Shown here: positions 34,520 to 45,230 of the stretch, in pieces
Layout: each line of letters begins with the position of its first letter
Numbering within the stretch: position 1 is the stretch's first letter
Source: Ipomoea triloba
Taxonomy: Eukaryota > Streptophyta > Magnoliopsida > Solanales > Convolvulaceae
Assembly (NCBI RefSeq): GCF_003576645.1
Contig: NC_044927.1
Location: 12,940,059 to 13,004,058, forward strand
Length of the DNA: 64,000 nt
Direction: 5' to 3'
Notes under the pieces: model-generated
Told to the model about the DNA's origin: nothing
Seen by the model: the letters and a program-made list of their open reading frames with translations, nothing else
Database searches by the model: none
Position numbers and translations under genes: made by a program

Positions 34520-34817
34520 ACGAGGCTCACACGTGTGTAGCCGTGCGTGGGAACGAGGCAGTAGCCTCCAACGCACGCTCACACGCGTGTAGCCATGCGT
34601 GGGAGCAAGACAGAGAGCTCCCACGCACGGTCACACGAGTGTGACCGGCGTGGAAGCCCCCTACGGGTTTAAAACCCTTGTTCGGCCACTCCACGCCATT
34701 TTGCCCCAAAACACCATTTTTCTCTTCTCTTCTCCACGCAAGGAAGAACCAAACTCAAGGTTTGAACATATCTCTTACTTTTTACCTTCAAAGAAGATCA
34801 AAAACATCAACATCAAG
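34520..34817 (+). promoter_or_regulatory. Promoter-like module and leader exon of the late ORF
   Basis: Three variants of the palindromic word (CACACGTGTGTA near 34528, CACACGCGTGTA at 34580-34591, CACACGAGTGTG near 34632), each flanked by CGCACG or GCGTGG, are followed by GGGTTTAAAACCC (34665-34677). The LTR has the same order before its TATTTAAACCCC. A pyrimidine-rich leader then runs to a GT donor at 34818. Inferred internal promoter for the late ORF. Confidence 0.6.
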
Positions 34818-35499
34818 GTAATTTCTCATCTTTTTAACACTTTATCCTTGAATATTCATGAGTTTGGAAGAGCTTGAATGAGAAATTTATTCTACATTGC
34901 CTTGCATGATTTTGAATGATTTTGAAAGTTTAAATTGGCTATAATGCTTCATAGAACTATCCTTTGATGTTTTCTTTCATTATTGATGGTTACATTGATG
35001 GATTGTTATATATTTTTGAACTTCAAGTGTGAACACCATTGATGAACAAATGGGTTTGTTAGATTTCTTGTTGAAATTATGAAATTGATGCTTGAATTGA
35101 TGAATAAACTTGTTATAGAACTATTATATGCCATCAATTTGACTTTTCACATGCTACATTGCCCAAATTGAATTTTCAATTTCAAACCCTAATTTTGAAT
35201 TTGGGGAAGAAGATGAAGTTGACGTTTTGAAATTCTTGACTTTTGTAGTTGACTTCTTATTTGACTATCAAATTGATATATCTTATGATGATTTTATGCA
35301 TGTGTGTGATAATGGAATGATATTGTTGATATTCTTATGCTAGAATTGTCCAAAATATAGGGGAAACTATGGCGAAATTTTCGAAAATTCTTAGCCCTAT
35401 ATGTTTGAAATCCATTATCTTGACAAGGAACTTTACACAAATATGATGGTGACTTATTCAAAGCCAATTACCATGAATGATAATTTTTATAATTTGTAG
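34818..35499 (+). other. Predicted leader intron before the late ORF
   Basis: Begins CAAG|GTAATTTC and ends TTATAATTTGTAG, with the ORF's ATG starting at 35501, one base into the next exon. AT-rich with no ORF. The minus-strand element has an equivalent intron (40804-41361). Predicted from splice signals only. Confidence 0.55.
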
Positions 35500-35500
35500 G

Positions 35501-36741
35501 ATGGGACGCTCGAAAGAAATTGCGAAGAAATCAAAGCATGATATAGGAGAATCGAGTCGATCAAGGACACGGCAACAAGCTACAGCTCAACAGGCTATAC
35601 AAGAGCCGGGGTCAAGGTCATTACGACACTTGACACCCATCCAACTCGCGACAGTGGATAACTATAAAGGGAAGCAGCTTTCTGTTGGCCATCACTTTGA
35701 AGATAATGTTTTAAGAGAATTTGGTTGTTTGGACGAAGTGAATAGGCTTCTTAGGCACCCACAGCTCCGCTATCTGTTTGAGTGGAGAGGACCCACCTAT
35801 GCGCCTGTCACCTATGAATTCTTGGCGACCTTGGAAATTAGAAGGGAAATCACAATGCAAGAGAGTCTATTTCATTCACTCTTTTCGGCAACCACTACTG
35901 TATGTCTGTCAACACTTTGGGTGTTACACTCGGTTTTCATGATGCAGTGAGCGTGTCCATGCCATATTTCAGAGATTTCAAGGAAGATTTTGATACAGAC
36001 GAAGTTGCTAGACGATATTGGAGAAGCATCACAAATAATGCCCCATACAACTCTTCAAACTTGAAGGCAAAACTCATCACCCGGAATGCTCTAAAGGCTA
36101 CCAGATTAGCCTTTGCTATAAATCTCTCAAGCAGAACCACAAATCGCAACAAGGTTTACAAGCAGGATCTATTCTACATGTGGTGCATGGAGAATGATGT
36201 TCGCATCAACATGGGTGTTCAAGCTAAAAAGTGGCTCCAGACCCAGCAAAAGCCTAAGGTTTAGACTGTGTTTATTGGACCTTTCGTTACTAAACTGTGC
36301 ATTGGGTTGGGCTTACTGAACCGGTTGATGGGGGAGAGATCCGATGGTTGCACAATTTCTTTCTCCGTGGGTGAGTTCTTTGCCGTAGAACTAAAGGTTG
36401 GAGGTGATGATGCACCTAATCTAGACGCTTCTGATGATGATGATGAGGACGAGGAAGAGAATGAGGAGGAGGATGCTGCACAGGAGCAAGGCCCTATTCC
36501 AATGGATTGGGCCACGACACAGACTTTTTATAGACAGCTCCAGGAGGAACAAATGAACTTTTGGCGTGAGCAGCATACATGGCAAGAAGGCCATTTCACA
36601 TCCATCTCCGTGAGATAGGATGTCCACACCGAGGACCTCAACCGCATGAGACAGGCGGTGGAGGATAATGATAGGAGAATTGCTGAGCTTGAGGCTAGAT
36701 TCGATAGGCAGTTCCACCCTCCCTCATTCGGTGATCAATGA
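35501..36741 (+). pseudogene. Athila-type late ORF (env-position), nested element
   Basis: Starts MGRSKEIAKKSKHD right after the predicted intron. Contains LFEWRGPTYAPVTYEFLATLEI, SVNTLGVTLGF, RRYWRSIT, FYMWCMENDVRINMGVQAKKW and VFIGPFVTKLC, then an acidic run, WRE.HTWQEGH and a helical tail ending with TGA at 36739-36741. A frameshift near 35900 and stops at 36262-36264 and 36616-36618 break it. It resembles the Athila retrotransposon ORF protein family, whose function is not known. It is a homologue of 1-582 and of the minus-strand ORF at 39904-40800. Confidence 0.85.
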
Positions 36742-38542
36742 TGCCTTCCTTCGATTTTTCTCGATACTGAGTTCCTTGACTTTGGTTACTATGGTTGCTA
36801 GCCCCATCTGAACATTAGGATCCCTATGCGCGGGGTTCCGACTTTTATTTCCTTTATTTCTTTACTTTGCTTTACTTATCTTTATCGCTTTATGTTATTT
36901 AATTTCCAACTACTTTACTTTCTGCATTTCTATTCAAATAATTCTACTTATTTATATGCTTTATTATCTAAGTTTTTGTTATTTTTATTTCTTTTATATT
37001 TCTATCAGTTTATAATAATTGAATAGTGCTCCGAAAACCCTTTTTGTATGTTATGTCTCCATTTCTTATAGAGCATCTATAACGGGAGCAGGCCTATGCT
37101 GGAAGCTAAAGTGTGGAAAGAGGGATGCATACTTGGTTTATCCTCTTATCCCTTTTTCTAATTTTAAGCCCCGTTTTGATCTTTAAAGTGTGAAAATATT
37201 TCTTTATAGCTTTGTGTATGAGTATATTAGAGCTTACCATGATTAATAGGATCGTTTGATGCATACCCTATATCGCAGAGCAATTTCCAAAGTGTGGAAA
37301 GGGATTTCTTATTTGTTTATCATTAGAATCCACGTTTCGTTCCTTTACCCTGTACGTATGGAAACATCGTCGAGGACGATGTTTACTCTAAAGTGTGGAA
37401 AGGACACACTTCGTGCTTTACATATCTACATGCTTAGTATAAGAAGTTGAAGCTCTTGGGAATGATAAGCGGGTGCATTTGCAGTTTTGAAAAGAGAGTT
37501 ATTATTTGTGTTATCTAGGGAGAATTTTGACTGGATGCCCAAAAATTTTTACTCTCGAAATATCTTTGAGGAAGTTACTTTTCGCACCCATGAGAGCGTT
37601 TAGAGCCAAATAAGTTTATATTCTTGCCTGCTTGCATGATGTTCACCTCTTATTTACGTAGGACCTTAGTCAAGGATCTCTCGAAGTAGGAGTGTGCACT
37701 CTTTGATTTTAGAAAGGTAAAACTAGCGAGGCCCGGAATTGAACTAACCTTGGTAGGGCATGGGGCAAAAGGTAAGCCTAATGGTAAGCTTAATGAGAAA
37801 ACGAAACCCTTGAATCATAAATAGAAAAAAGCATGAGGGGTTGACACGAGGAGAAGTCGAAAAGGCAAAACGCCAATCACCAAAGAGTTTAAAATTGAGG
37901 GAAGCCAATTCGTTAGGCTGTGTCCAAACCATAGTCTTCGGCAAGCAAAAAGCTTTGTCTGGAGTCGGTTGTTCACATAAAAAGATCCCAAGAATTGAGA
38001 AAATAGAGCTGAGGTGAGCCGCTTAGCTAGGATTCGAGTAACCCATTGCACTGACCTTCGAAAAAGCATGGACCTCCATGTGAAGTCAGGTGGTTCGATG
38101 ACGTTATCCTAGGAAGTGAGAAGAAAGAGGGACCGCGCTAAGCCAAAAGTGGTAAGTGGTCCATGCCCCTACCCTCATTTACATTTACGTTGGGCTTTGG
38201 CGTATAAGGATGGAAAGTTGATTAGCTAGTGCACATCGTTCCTACTAATAGGATCGGCTAGAGACCCTATTTAAATAGAAGGTGAACCAAAACTTTGGAA
38301 ATGCATGCTTGCGTATGGTGCGAGAAGTGTGATCCCTTGTTTTATTTGTTTTATCAACGAAAGGTTTTTATTTCCCGAAAATATATCTTGAGTTGCTGAC
38401 ATCTGACCAAAATCCTTTATAGATAACACAAATGATTTCCCCCGTTTCAACAGTCTTAGACACCCATTATTTTGATTTGCCAAAAGTTTTATTTTGCATG
38501 AGAAAGTATCTCGGAGACTTATATGCTTAGAGAGTAAAATGT
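36742..38542 (+). other. 3' non-coding tract of nested element
   Basis: Near copy of 583-2418. PPT-like AAAGTGTGGAAA occurs near 37108, 37289 and 37391 (and AAAGTGTGAAAA near 37186). A perfect 10-bp inverted repeat AAACATCGTC-GAG-GACGATGTTT lies just before one of them (about 37362-37384). Confidence 0.75.
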
Positions 38543-38581
38543 CTTGCTTGAGGACAAGCAAGAAACAAAGTGTGGAAAATT
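38543..38581 (+). promoter_or_regulatory. Hairpin plus polypurine tract of nested element
   Basis: 20-nt hairpin at 38543-38562 and AAAGTGTGGAAAATT up to the 3' LTR at 38582. Confidence 0.85.
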
Positions 38582-39903
38582 TGATAAGACTCCGAGATAC
38601 CCTTATTTCAGGCACATTTTAGGGTGTTTTATCGCGTCTATAGCATCCTTACTTGGTAAATTATGTGCGTAAATGCTTGAAAATCACTAACTGATGCACG
38701 GAAGCTACTTTTAGCTTAAAAGAAGTAAAACATGAGCCCCGGGAGCAAATAGGACCAAAAGTTGAGCTAAAAGAGCAAACCAGGCAAGAGCGGAGCCCCG
38801 GAGGACCAAACTGGAAGGCCACACGCGTGTGAGCAGGCGTGAAAACTTTCCAGAAGCTTCCTACGCACGCTCACACGCGTGTGAGAGGCATGGAGACGGT
38901 GATGCGCGAATTTCAGCTAGGGTTGTCATTTCGGAGACTATTTAAACCCCTTTGATGAATTTTCAGAGGAGGATTCCAGAAATTTAGTTTTTCCTTTTCT
39001 TAGTTTTTCCTTTGGAGAACTTTCTCCATTTTTCTTAGTTTTTAGATTAGATCAATCTCCATTGTAGAAGACAACAAGCTTGGATTGAAGATCTTCTTCG
39101 CTCTAGGTGATCTCTATTTCATTTCTATAATTTTAGCTATCTTATTCTTGGATTAAATTAGCTTTTGCTTGCATTTCATATTATGAGTAGCTAATTTAGT
39201 CTAGGGATTTGGATTGTGTGATTGAATATTGTTTGTGTGATGATCTTATCTCTATATCTTGGATCTATGAGTTTGTGTTGATGGATTATCTATTATTGTC
39301 TTTTGATTGTTGTTTTGATGAGATCTTGTTTGGATTTGGCCAATCTAGATGAGAGATTGAGCTCTGACTCTTTCATGTCTTTGATTAGAGTTAAGATTTG
39401 AAGCTTGACACAATCAAGGTTCCTATGGACTTCTTAAGAATAGTAGGATAGTGTGTAGCTTAAGTGTTTGATAAAATTCCTCTTAGAACTTTGGATGCTT
39501 GAAGGCACTCCTAAGTGAAAGAAGCCTTAGTACACAAGGTAGAAAAGGACTAAGACAACACACTCTTGAATAGACAATATCCTAGCAATCCTAATCCATG
39601 ACCTTAGACACTCACCTATGCAATATTCATGAACACTATCCAATCCCTACCCCTTTTACATATTCACAAAATCACTTTTACTTTACTACTCTCTTGCACT
39701 CAAACCAATCAATGAACTACTCTCACTCACAAATCACCCTTCACCACACTCGAGTCCTATGCATGATCCAATCAAGTAAACTCCCGAACGTTTGACACAC
39801 CTCCACGTCCCTCCTTCGAGACCGACACTCGGAGAGTCACAGACTTTCCGTTTTAACACAAATATCTTTTGACACTCCAACCCTACGCAAACTATCAATG
39901 TCA
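38582..39903 (+). repeat. 3' LTR of nested Athila-like element
   Basis: 1322 bp, colinear with 30141-31462. TATTTAAA at 38939-38946; CACACGCGTGTG at 38820-38831 and 38872-38883. Small differences from the 5' LTR, such as a C to T in CTTCCCACGC. Confidence 0.93.
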
Positions 39904-40800
39904 CTTGGGTAGTCTTTTCTTAGTTGCTCTTGTTCCCGTTCTCATCCGCAAGTTTCGACCAATTTTTAGCTCAGATAAATCCGTCATAGACAACGGAGTC
40001 ATTGCTGCGCTTTTCAGAACCTTGCTAGTTTCTTCCATCTTTGCCTGATACCCTAAACCAAGGCACAGTTGAGTGACTAATGGTCCTACGAACAAAGAAG
40101 CGACTTTTTTAGATTGTTGTGCCTTCAACCATCTTTTGCACACCACCCCCATGTTCACAGGTGTATTTGTGTCCATGCTCCAAAGTGCAAACAAATCAGT
40201 CATGTAGACTTTTGCGAAGTTTCCTGTGCGTCATTCCCAAGATTGAGCAATTCCTGGTTTTGCAATCTTCTTCCAATATCTCCTTGGACTCTCGGAGTCA
40301 CCAAAATCAATTGGAAGTTCTTTGTACCACATGCTTTCTTGGTCCTCCTTGGTATAGAATCCAAGCAAAATCCCTAGAGTGTTGACCGAGATGTGATGAG
40401 GTTTATTGAAGAGATTGAATTTGATCGTTGGGCTTTTCAGGTCACTAGTTTTTCCTGTAACTTCCAAAGTGGCCACAAATTCAAAGACGGCAGGTATATA
40501 GGTTGAGTGGCGCCATCCAAAAATTTTACTCCAGAAAGGTTGATGGATGAGACATGCAAGCGAATTTCGACATTGAAAAGGATTCAATGTCGCTAAGTCA
40601 ATGAATTTCCAACTGGCTATCGGAAGGTAGACCGCATACTCAAAACGTCTTTGCTGCTTCTCCGTTAAAAGTATCCTTTGTTCCATAATTCTTTCATTTC
40701 TTTCTTTCTTAGGCTCAGTCAGTTCAGTTTCCATCATCGGGGCTTTTCCTTTTCTAGCCCTCATTTCTTCTTGATAAGCCGTGGATAAGTGGGAAGACAT
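39904..40800 (-). pseudogene. N-terminal part of Athila-type late ORF (minus element)
   Basis: ATG at 40800 (MSSHLSTAYQEEMRARKGK), three bases after a predicted splice acceptor. It contains WSKIFGWRHSTYIPAVFEFVATLEV, HHISVNTLGILLGF, SPRRYWKKI, then past a stop near 40231: MTDLFALWSMDTNTPVNMGV, VASLFVGPLVTQLCLGLG. The same protein family as 35501-36741 but clearly diverged. It is cut at the CTTGG target site by the nested element and continues at 30140. Function unknown. Confidence 0.82.
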
Positions 40801-40803
40801 TGC

Positions 40804-41361
40804 CTAAAAGATACAATCAACGAGATTTGAACGATATGTGGGCATATATTTTATAAGAAGTAACATAGAACCTATCCGTTGCATTTACTTCATTCATACT
40901 TCTCTCAAGAAAACAAACATGTCATATATGGGTGATATCATATGAAATTTCAAAAATGGTCAATATAAAGTCAATTTGTTCTTCTTCCCTTAGTTAGGTA
41001 GGAATTGAAAGATGAGAAAACAATAATATTTTTGAAATTGACAAAGCAACAGGTGGAGATTATCATTCTCAAAGCCTAAAGAGCAAGAAATTTTCACATT
41101 TCATATTTCATATTCCCCATTTATCATGAACAAGATTATACCCAAATCTTCTAGGCTTTGCAATCTAGATATAAAGAATTTCTCAAATCTTGCAATGTTC
41201 ATCTTCTAATAGCAAATATAGGTTCCAAGCAAGTCCTAATGTCTATTTCTAAGCCATTTCAATCAAGAAAATCATCAAACCACATTCATTCCTACAAATA
41301 TGCCTTCCAAAGAAAATAAATTCCAATAGATGTAAAGGAAAATGGAGAGAAGGAATGTTAC
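40804..41361 (-). other. Predicted leader intron (minus element)
   Basis: On the minus strand a donor TTCAAAAG|GTAACATTCC at 41361 and an acceptor ATCTTTTAG|GCAATG at 40804 bracket 558 bp of AT-rich sequence without ORFs. The start codon follows three bases later, as in the nested element. Confidence 0.55.
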
Positions 41362-41660
41362 CTTTTGAAGAGCTTAGGAAGGAGATTCAAGAGATTTGTA
41401 CCAAGAATTGCTTTGGAGGAGGCTAGTCCTACCTTGGATGAAGCTCTTAGCTTTTGGATGTAGTGAAATGAGAAATGGGCAAGGGTTAGAACAAATTCGC
41501 GCCTTATTTACGCAGTTTTTCTAGTGCCCGACCACGCCACTCACACGCGTGGGAGTGTGCGTGGCAAGCTTCTGGAAGATTTCCACGCCTGCTCACACGC
41601 GTGTGAGCGGGCGTGGCGGCTTTCTGGGAAATTTCCACGCCTACTCACACGCGTGTGAGT
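41362..41660 (-). promoter_or_regulatory. Promoter-like module upstream of the late ORF (minus element)
   Basis: CACACGCGTGTG at 41646-41657 and 41594-41605, and CACACGCGTGGG at 41542-41553, each with GCGTGG flanks; then (minus strand) GCGTAAATAAGG at about 41500-41512 and a leader to the predicted donor. Same order as in this element's LTR. Confidence 0.6.
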
Positions 41661-42056
41661 GGCGTGGACTGTGCTTGCCTGCCTTCTTCAAATTTTCTTT
41701 CCCCTTTTTGAGCTTGGTCACCTTCTTTGACGAATGGACCTTTGAGGATCATTTTAGGATGGAGAATCTGCGTGGTTAGTCGAAAAATTCTAGACAAAAG
41801 ACAAAATGTACTAAAAAGAGAAAAAGCAAGAATTAATAACGTGAAATTTAAATCCTAGGGATAACGTTGGGAATGCCTCCCAAGTGCGCCTTTGTTTAGA
41901 GTCTTTGGCTAGACTTAGGTTAGTCTATCCTGCTAAGCATATAGACTTTGGGACCCTGCCTAGCGTCCCATGTACTTTTGCTTCAAGAAATGCCCCAAGG
42001 TGTAGGACATTATTGAATTCCCACGCAAATGAAGGAAGAAGAAGGTGTATAGTCTA
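41661..42056 (-). other. Spacer between gag-like and late ORFs
   Basis: No gene and no pol-derived sequence recognised. Contains CCTCCCAAG.GCGCC text similar to leaders in the other Athila-like unit. Confidence 0.5.
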
Positions 42057-43725
42057 AAAGTTCATGGCCTCAAACATTCCCCATGATTTCTCAAAGGTAG
42101 TGTGATCTTCCCCTATTTTGTCATTCTCTCTTCCACCCCTAATGGTTTTATCAATTTTATTATGAGGTTGAGACCATATCTCTTCACTAGAGGTCATATC
42201 ACTTCCCTTAATTCCCTCAAACAAATCGAATGTGAAAATTCCCTCCTTATCCATCATCTCTTTTTCACACTCTCTATTCTCATCCCCCCACTCTAAATGT
42301 CTAAAAGGATTACCCTTTTCTTTTTCAGAATATAACAAAGTAATCTCCCCTTCACTTATCAACTCGTCTCGTCCCAAATCACAGGATTCATTTTCCATGA
42401 ATTTAAAACTATCATATTCATCTTCAAACAAACTAGAATCCCTATGATTTTCAAACAATTTATCATGATTTACTATAGAGTCATCCTCCCAAAAATTAAA
42501 GCAATCATAGTCGCAAGCAATAGAAATATCAATGCGTAGGGAGTCGTTTTTACAAGGAGCATGAGTATCTTTATCTAGACTTTCGCACTCATTGATAAAA
42601 TTGTTAACAAATCCTATGGAATCATCCTCCCAAAAATAAAAACATTCAGTATCATGAGAATATAAATCATTGTCGCATCGTAAAAGGGAGTCATCCACTT
42701 GAGTGTCAAAAGTAAATCTATCAAAAGAACATGGATCTTCGAAGATAGTAATGCAAGAAGGTTTAGGAATGTTACCATGTGTAGGCTCTTTATCTTCTTA
42801 TACCACTTCGATGTTCTCATCATCGCTCTCCATCTCGACCTCTTTTGGATTTTCCAATTCGAAAATTGGAACTTCTTCTAGCTCTGGAGCATAACAGTCT
42901 ACCATCCCTTCACTACCTTCTTTTTTTTTCAGCGTTTTGTGTATCCATCCTTGGATTGGTTTCCAGGATTGGGAGATTTTCTTCAAGTGGATTACCTATC
43001 CGTGATGAACTTGTCCTCATGAACTCCTCCATCATGGCTAGCATTTTTGTTTCAATCTCTTCCAATAGAAGTCCTTCTCCCCGGAGAGTAGCGAGATAAT
43101 CCTTTAATTCGCTCCTAATTTCGGCTTTCAAGTTAGCCGTATCCTCCTTGGCCATTCTTGAGAATACTTCTATCTTCTCCTTAAGAATTTCAATTTCGTC
43201 CTTGGCCGGTGGGATATAATCACAATGATCGGGTAGGGTAAAATATGGATTAGAAGGCGGTGTCTCAAGGTATTGTGTAGGACTGTTTCCTTTAAAAATC
43301 TGTGATGGAGATGGGTAATGGTTGTTTGGGTGGGAATTATGGAACGAAAATGGCTCGGGAGTATAGCTTGGGTTGATTGTTCTCATCATTAGTGCAAGCT
43401 TACTCTCTATGTTTTGGAATATTTCTTTAGAGGTTATCGAGTCATTTTGATAAGTGGAGTATTGTGGGGGAAATTTGTTTTGATTCGGTGGGATAGGGTG
43501 TGTGTATGGTGGTGGGTGATGGTTATGTATATAAGATGAATAAGAAGTTGGGTGCGGTAAGTAGTGATATGGAAATGGATAAGGGTTTTGAGGTGGATAG
43601 TGATATGTTGGTGGAATGTAAGTATGGGTGGAATGGGGATAATTTGGATATGGTTGGGGTGGAACATGGTTTAAAGGATTACCCTCATGGTGTGGGCAAC
43701 CATGGGGATACATTGGAGCATACAT
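42057..43725 (-). pseudogene. Gag-like Pro/Tyr-rich ORF of minus element
   Basis: ATG at 43725 (MYAPMYPHGCPHHEGN). The first ~100 residues are rich in Pro, Tyr and His; then FTLPD.CDYIPPAKDEIEIL and a long coiled coil (LKEKIEVFSRMAKEDTANLK, then LLLEEIETKMLAMMEEF). The C-terminal half is acidic with a repeated CF.FWEDDSI motif. A longer T run near 42921-42929 than in the left copy shifts the frame, and a stop lies near 42798. No capsid homology region or zinc knuckle is seen. Its position after the PBS and the coiled coil suggest a gag-derived protein; this is inference. Confidence 0.6.
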
Positions 43726-43978
43726 TGGCAAGCTTACAAACGATTTTTAACAAAAATTTCCTGCACAAAGCTTAGCCAACAACAAATATATGCAACTAGA
43801 AGTAGTTGCAAGTGAGCACAAGATATACAAGACAATGCAAGCTCACTTCTTCAAGCAAATAACAAAAATAAGAAAATAAAACAAACAAAAATAAAGCAAT
43901 TCAAGAACTCTTCAAAATCCAACTTCAAAAACGTCAACACAATTCAAGAACCGTTTGCCATCAACGGTGCCATTTTGA

Positions 43979-45230
43979 TGTGTAGTATTTTGCGGTGAGG
44001 TGAATTTGAAGGTGGATGTGGTAAAATGAAGAGTCAAGCCTCCCCGAGTGTCGTGTCTCTCAAGGATGGCGAATGGGAATTAAATTGGTGTTGACATTAT
44101 CGGAGTTAAAAGGCAAGAGTTACAAGTATTACAAAAGATTGGTTTGGTAAGTAAGTTTGGGGGTTGTAGAAAGGAAATTTCGCTAAAGGTGCAAGGGAAA
44201 TGAAAAGGGGTGTGCACCAAAGTTAAACAACTTGATTGATCTTCATAGGGGATTTGGAAAACGAGTTTCGTGATCGAGTAAGGGAGTCAAGGTATTAGTT
44301 CCGAGTGGCGTCACACTCAGACTCTCAATCCTCATTCGGTTGAGGCATTTCATCGAACACCTAGTCTACCACTCCACTCGGATCTTGTCCTTTCGGACTA
44401 AGAGCGGAGATATGGGTGAGTTGGGCTCGTGAGAGGCCGCTATTGCGCACTCTCTCACTTCCCTCCAGTTTACTAGCTATTCCGGCCGAAATAGAAGTAA
44501 AGCTAGAACAACTTCAACCATACAAACATCAATCCTACTCCTTCATCTTTCAAAACTATAGAGCAAATTATAAACAACAATCAAGAGTTTAACAACGGCT
44601 CACACGCCCAAAATACTCTACTCAATCATGGAAATCATTCAAAACAACAAAATAGAAATTACTTTCAATAATAAATCTAAATTAGCAATTCAATGGAAAG
44701 AGTGTGTTACCCAAGGAATGGTGAGTTCTACATCTTCAATCCATCTTCAATCCTAGATCTACACTACTCTAATGGAAATTTAGTGTGTTTTTCCTCCCCA
44801 ACGAGGAAGAAATAGAGAGAAAAATCATATCTGAAAGTTGGGAGAGTCCTCCTTCAAAAATGAGAAAGAAGGGTTTAAATAGCTGCCCAAAGAGTCGAAA
44901 TTCCGCTGCTGCCCTACTGTCCCGCTTCCACGCCTTTCACACGCATGTGGCCTTGCGTGGGAGCTTTCTAGATTAATTCCACGCCTGCTCACACGCGTGT
45001 GATGGCGCGTGGTAGCCTCCTGCTTGATGGATTCTTTGTTTGTTACTTCTTTTGGCCCAAAAACTTTGTTGTATCCTTCGGAAATGACTCAAAGTATTTT
45101 TCTTGAGCTGGATTTGTCAAATAGATGCTAATTAGAGGTTTTATCCATGAAAGTGATCATAATTGGGTGCTGAGACATTAAAATATCATCTAAACACGAC
45201 CCGAATTTTGACTGTTTTTGGCACTTATCA
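43979..45230 (-). repeat. Right LTR of minus-strand Athila-like element
   Basis: 1252 bp, starting TGATAAGTGCC on the minus strand at 45230, directly next to CACTA exon sequence. TATTTAAA at 44874-44881; CACACGCGTGTG at 44990-45001 and a CACACGCATGTG variant at 44938-44949. Confidence 0.9.

Larger units (their letters stand above)
30141..39903 (+). mobile_element. Complete non-autonomous Athila-like LTR retrotransposon
   Basis: Two 1322-bp LTRs (30141-31462, 38582-39903) begin TGATAAG and end AATGTCA. CTTGG flanks both sides (30136-30140, 39904-39908). Order: PBS, gag, protease remnant, promoter-like module, leader intron, Athila-type late ORF, 3' tract, hairpin/PPT. No RT, RNase H or integrase lies between protease and the late ORF. 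The LTRs differ at about fifteen positions by eye, so the insertion is fairly recent and is the youngest layer of the nest. Confidence 0.95.
24780..45230 (-). mobile_element. Minus-strand Athila-like element with an extra truncated internal copy
   Basis: Read on the minus strand: LTR (45230-43979), Pro/Tyr-rich gag-like ORF (43725-42057), promoter-like module, leader intron, Athila-type late ORF (40800 to 29743, split by a nested element), 3' tract, hairpin/PPT, LTR (28051-26801). A second PBS and gag-like region then follow until an abrupt end in CACTA sequence near 24780. The arrangement LTR-internal-LTR-partial internal suggests a former tandem (three-LTR) array, with the last part and some CACTA exon deleted. 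No RT, RNase H or integrase coding is present. Confidence 0.8.

Noticed and set aside
26801..45230. A simple intact element with these two LTRs as its ends
   Set aside because: Element sequence continues left of 26801 to 24780, so the left LTR is not the terminal one.
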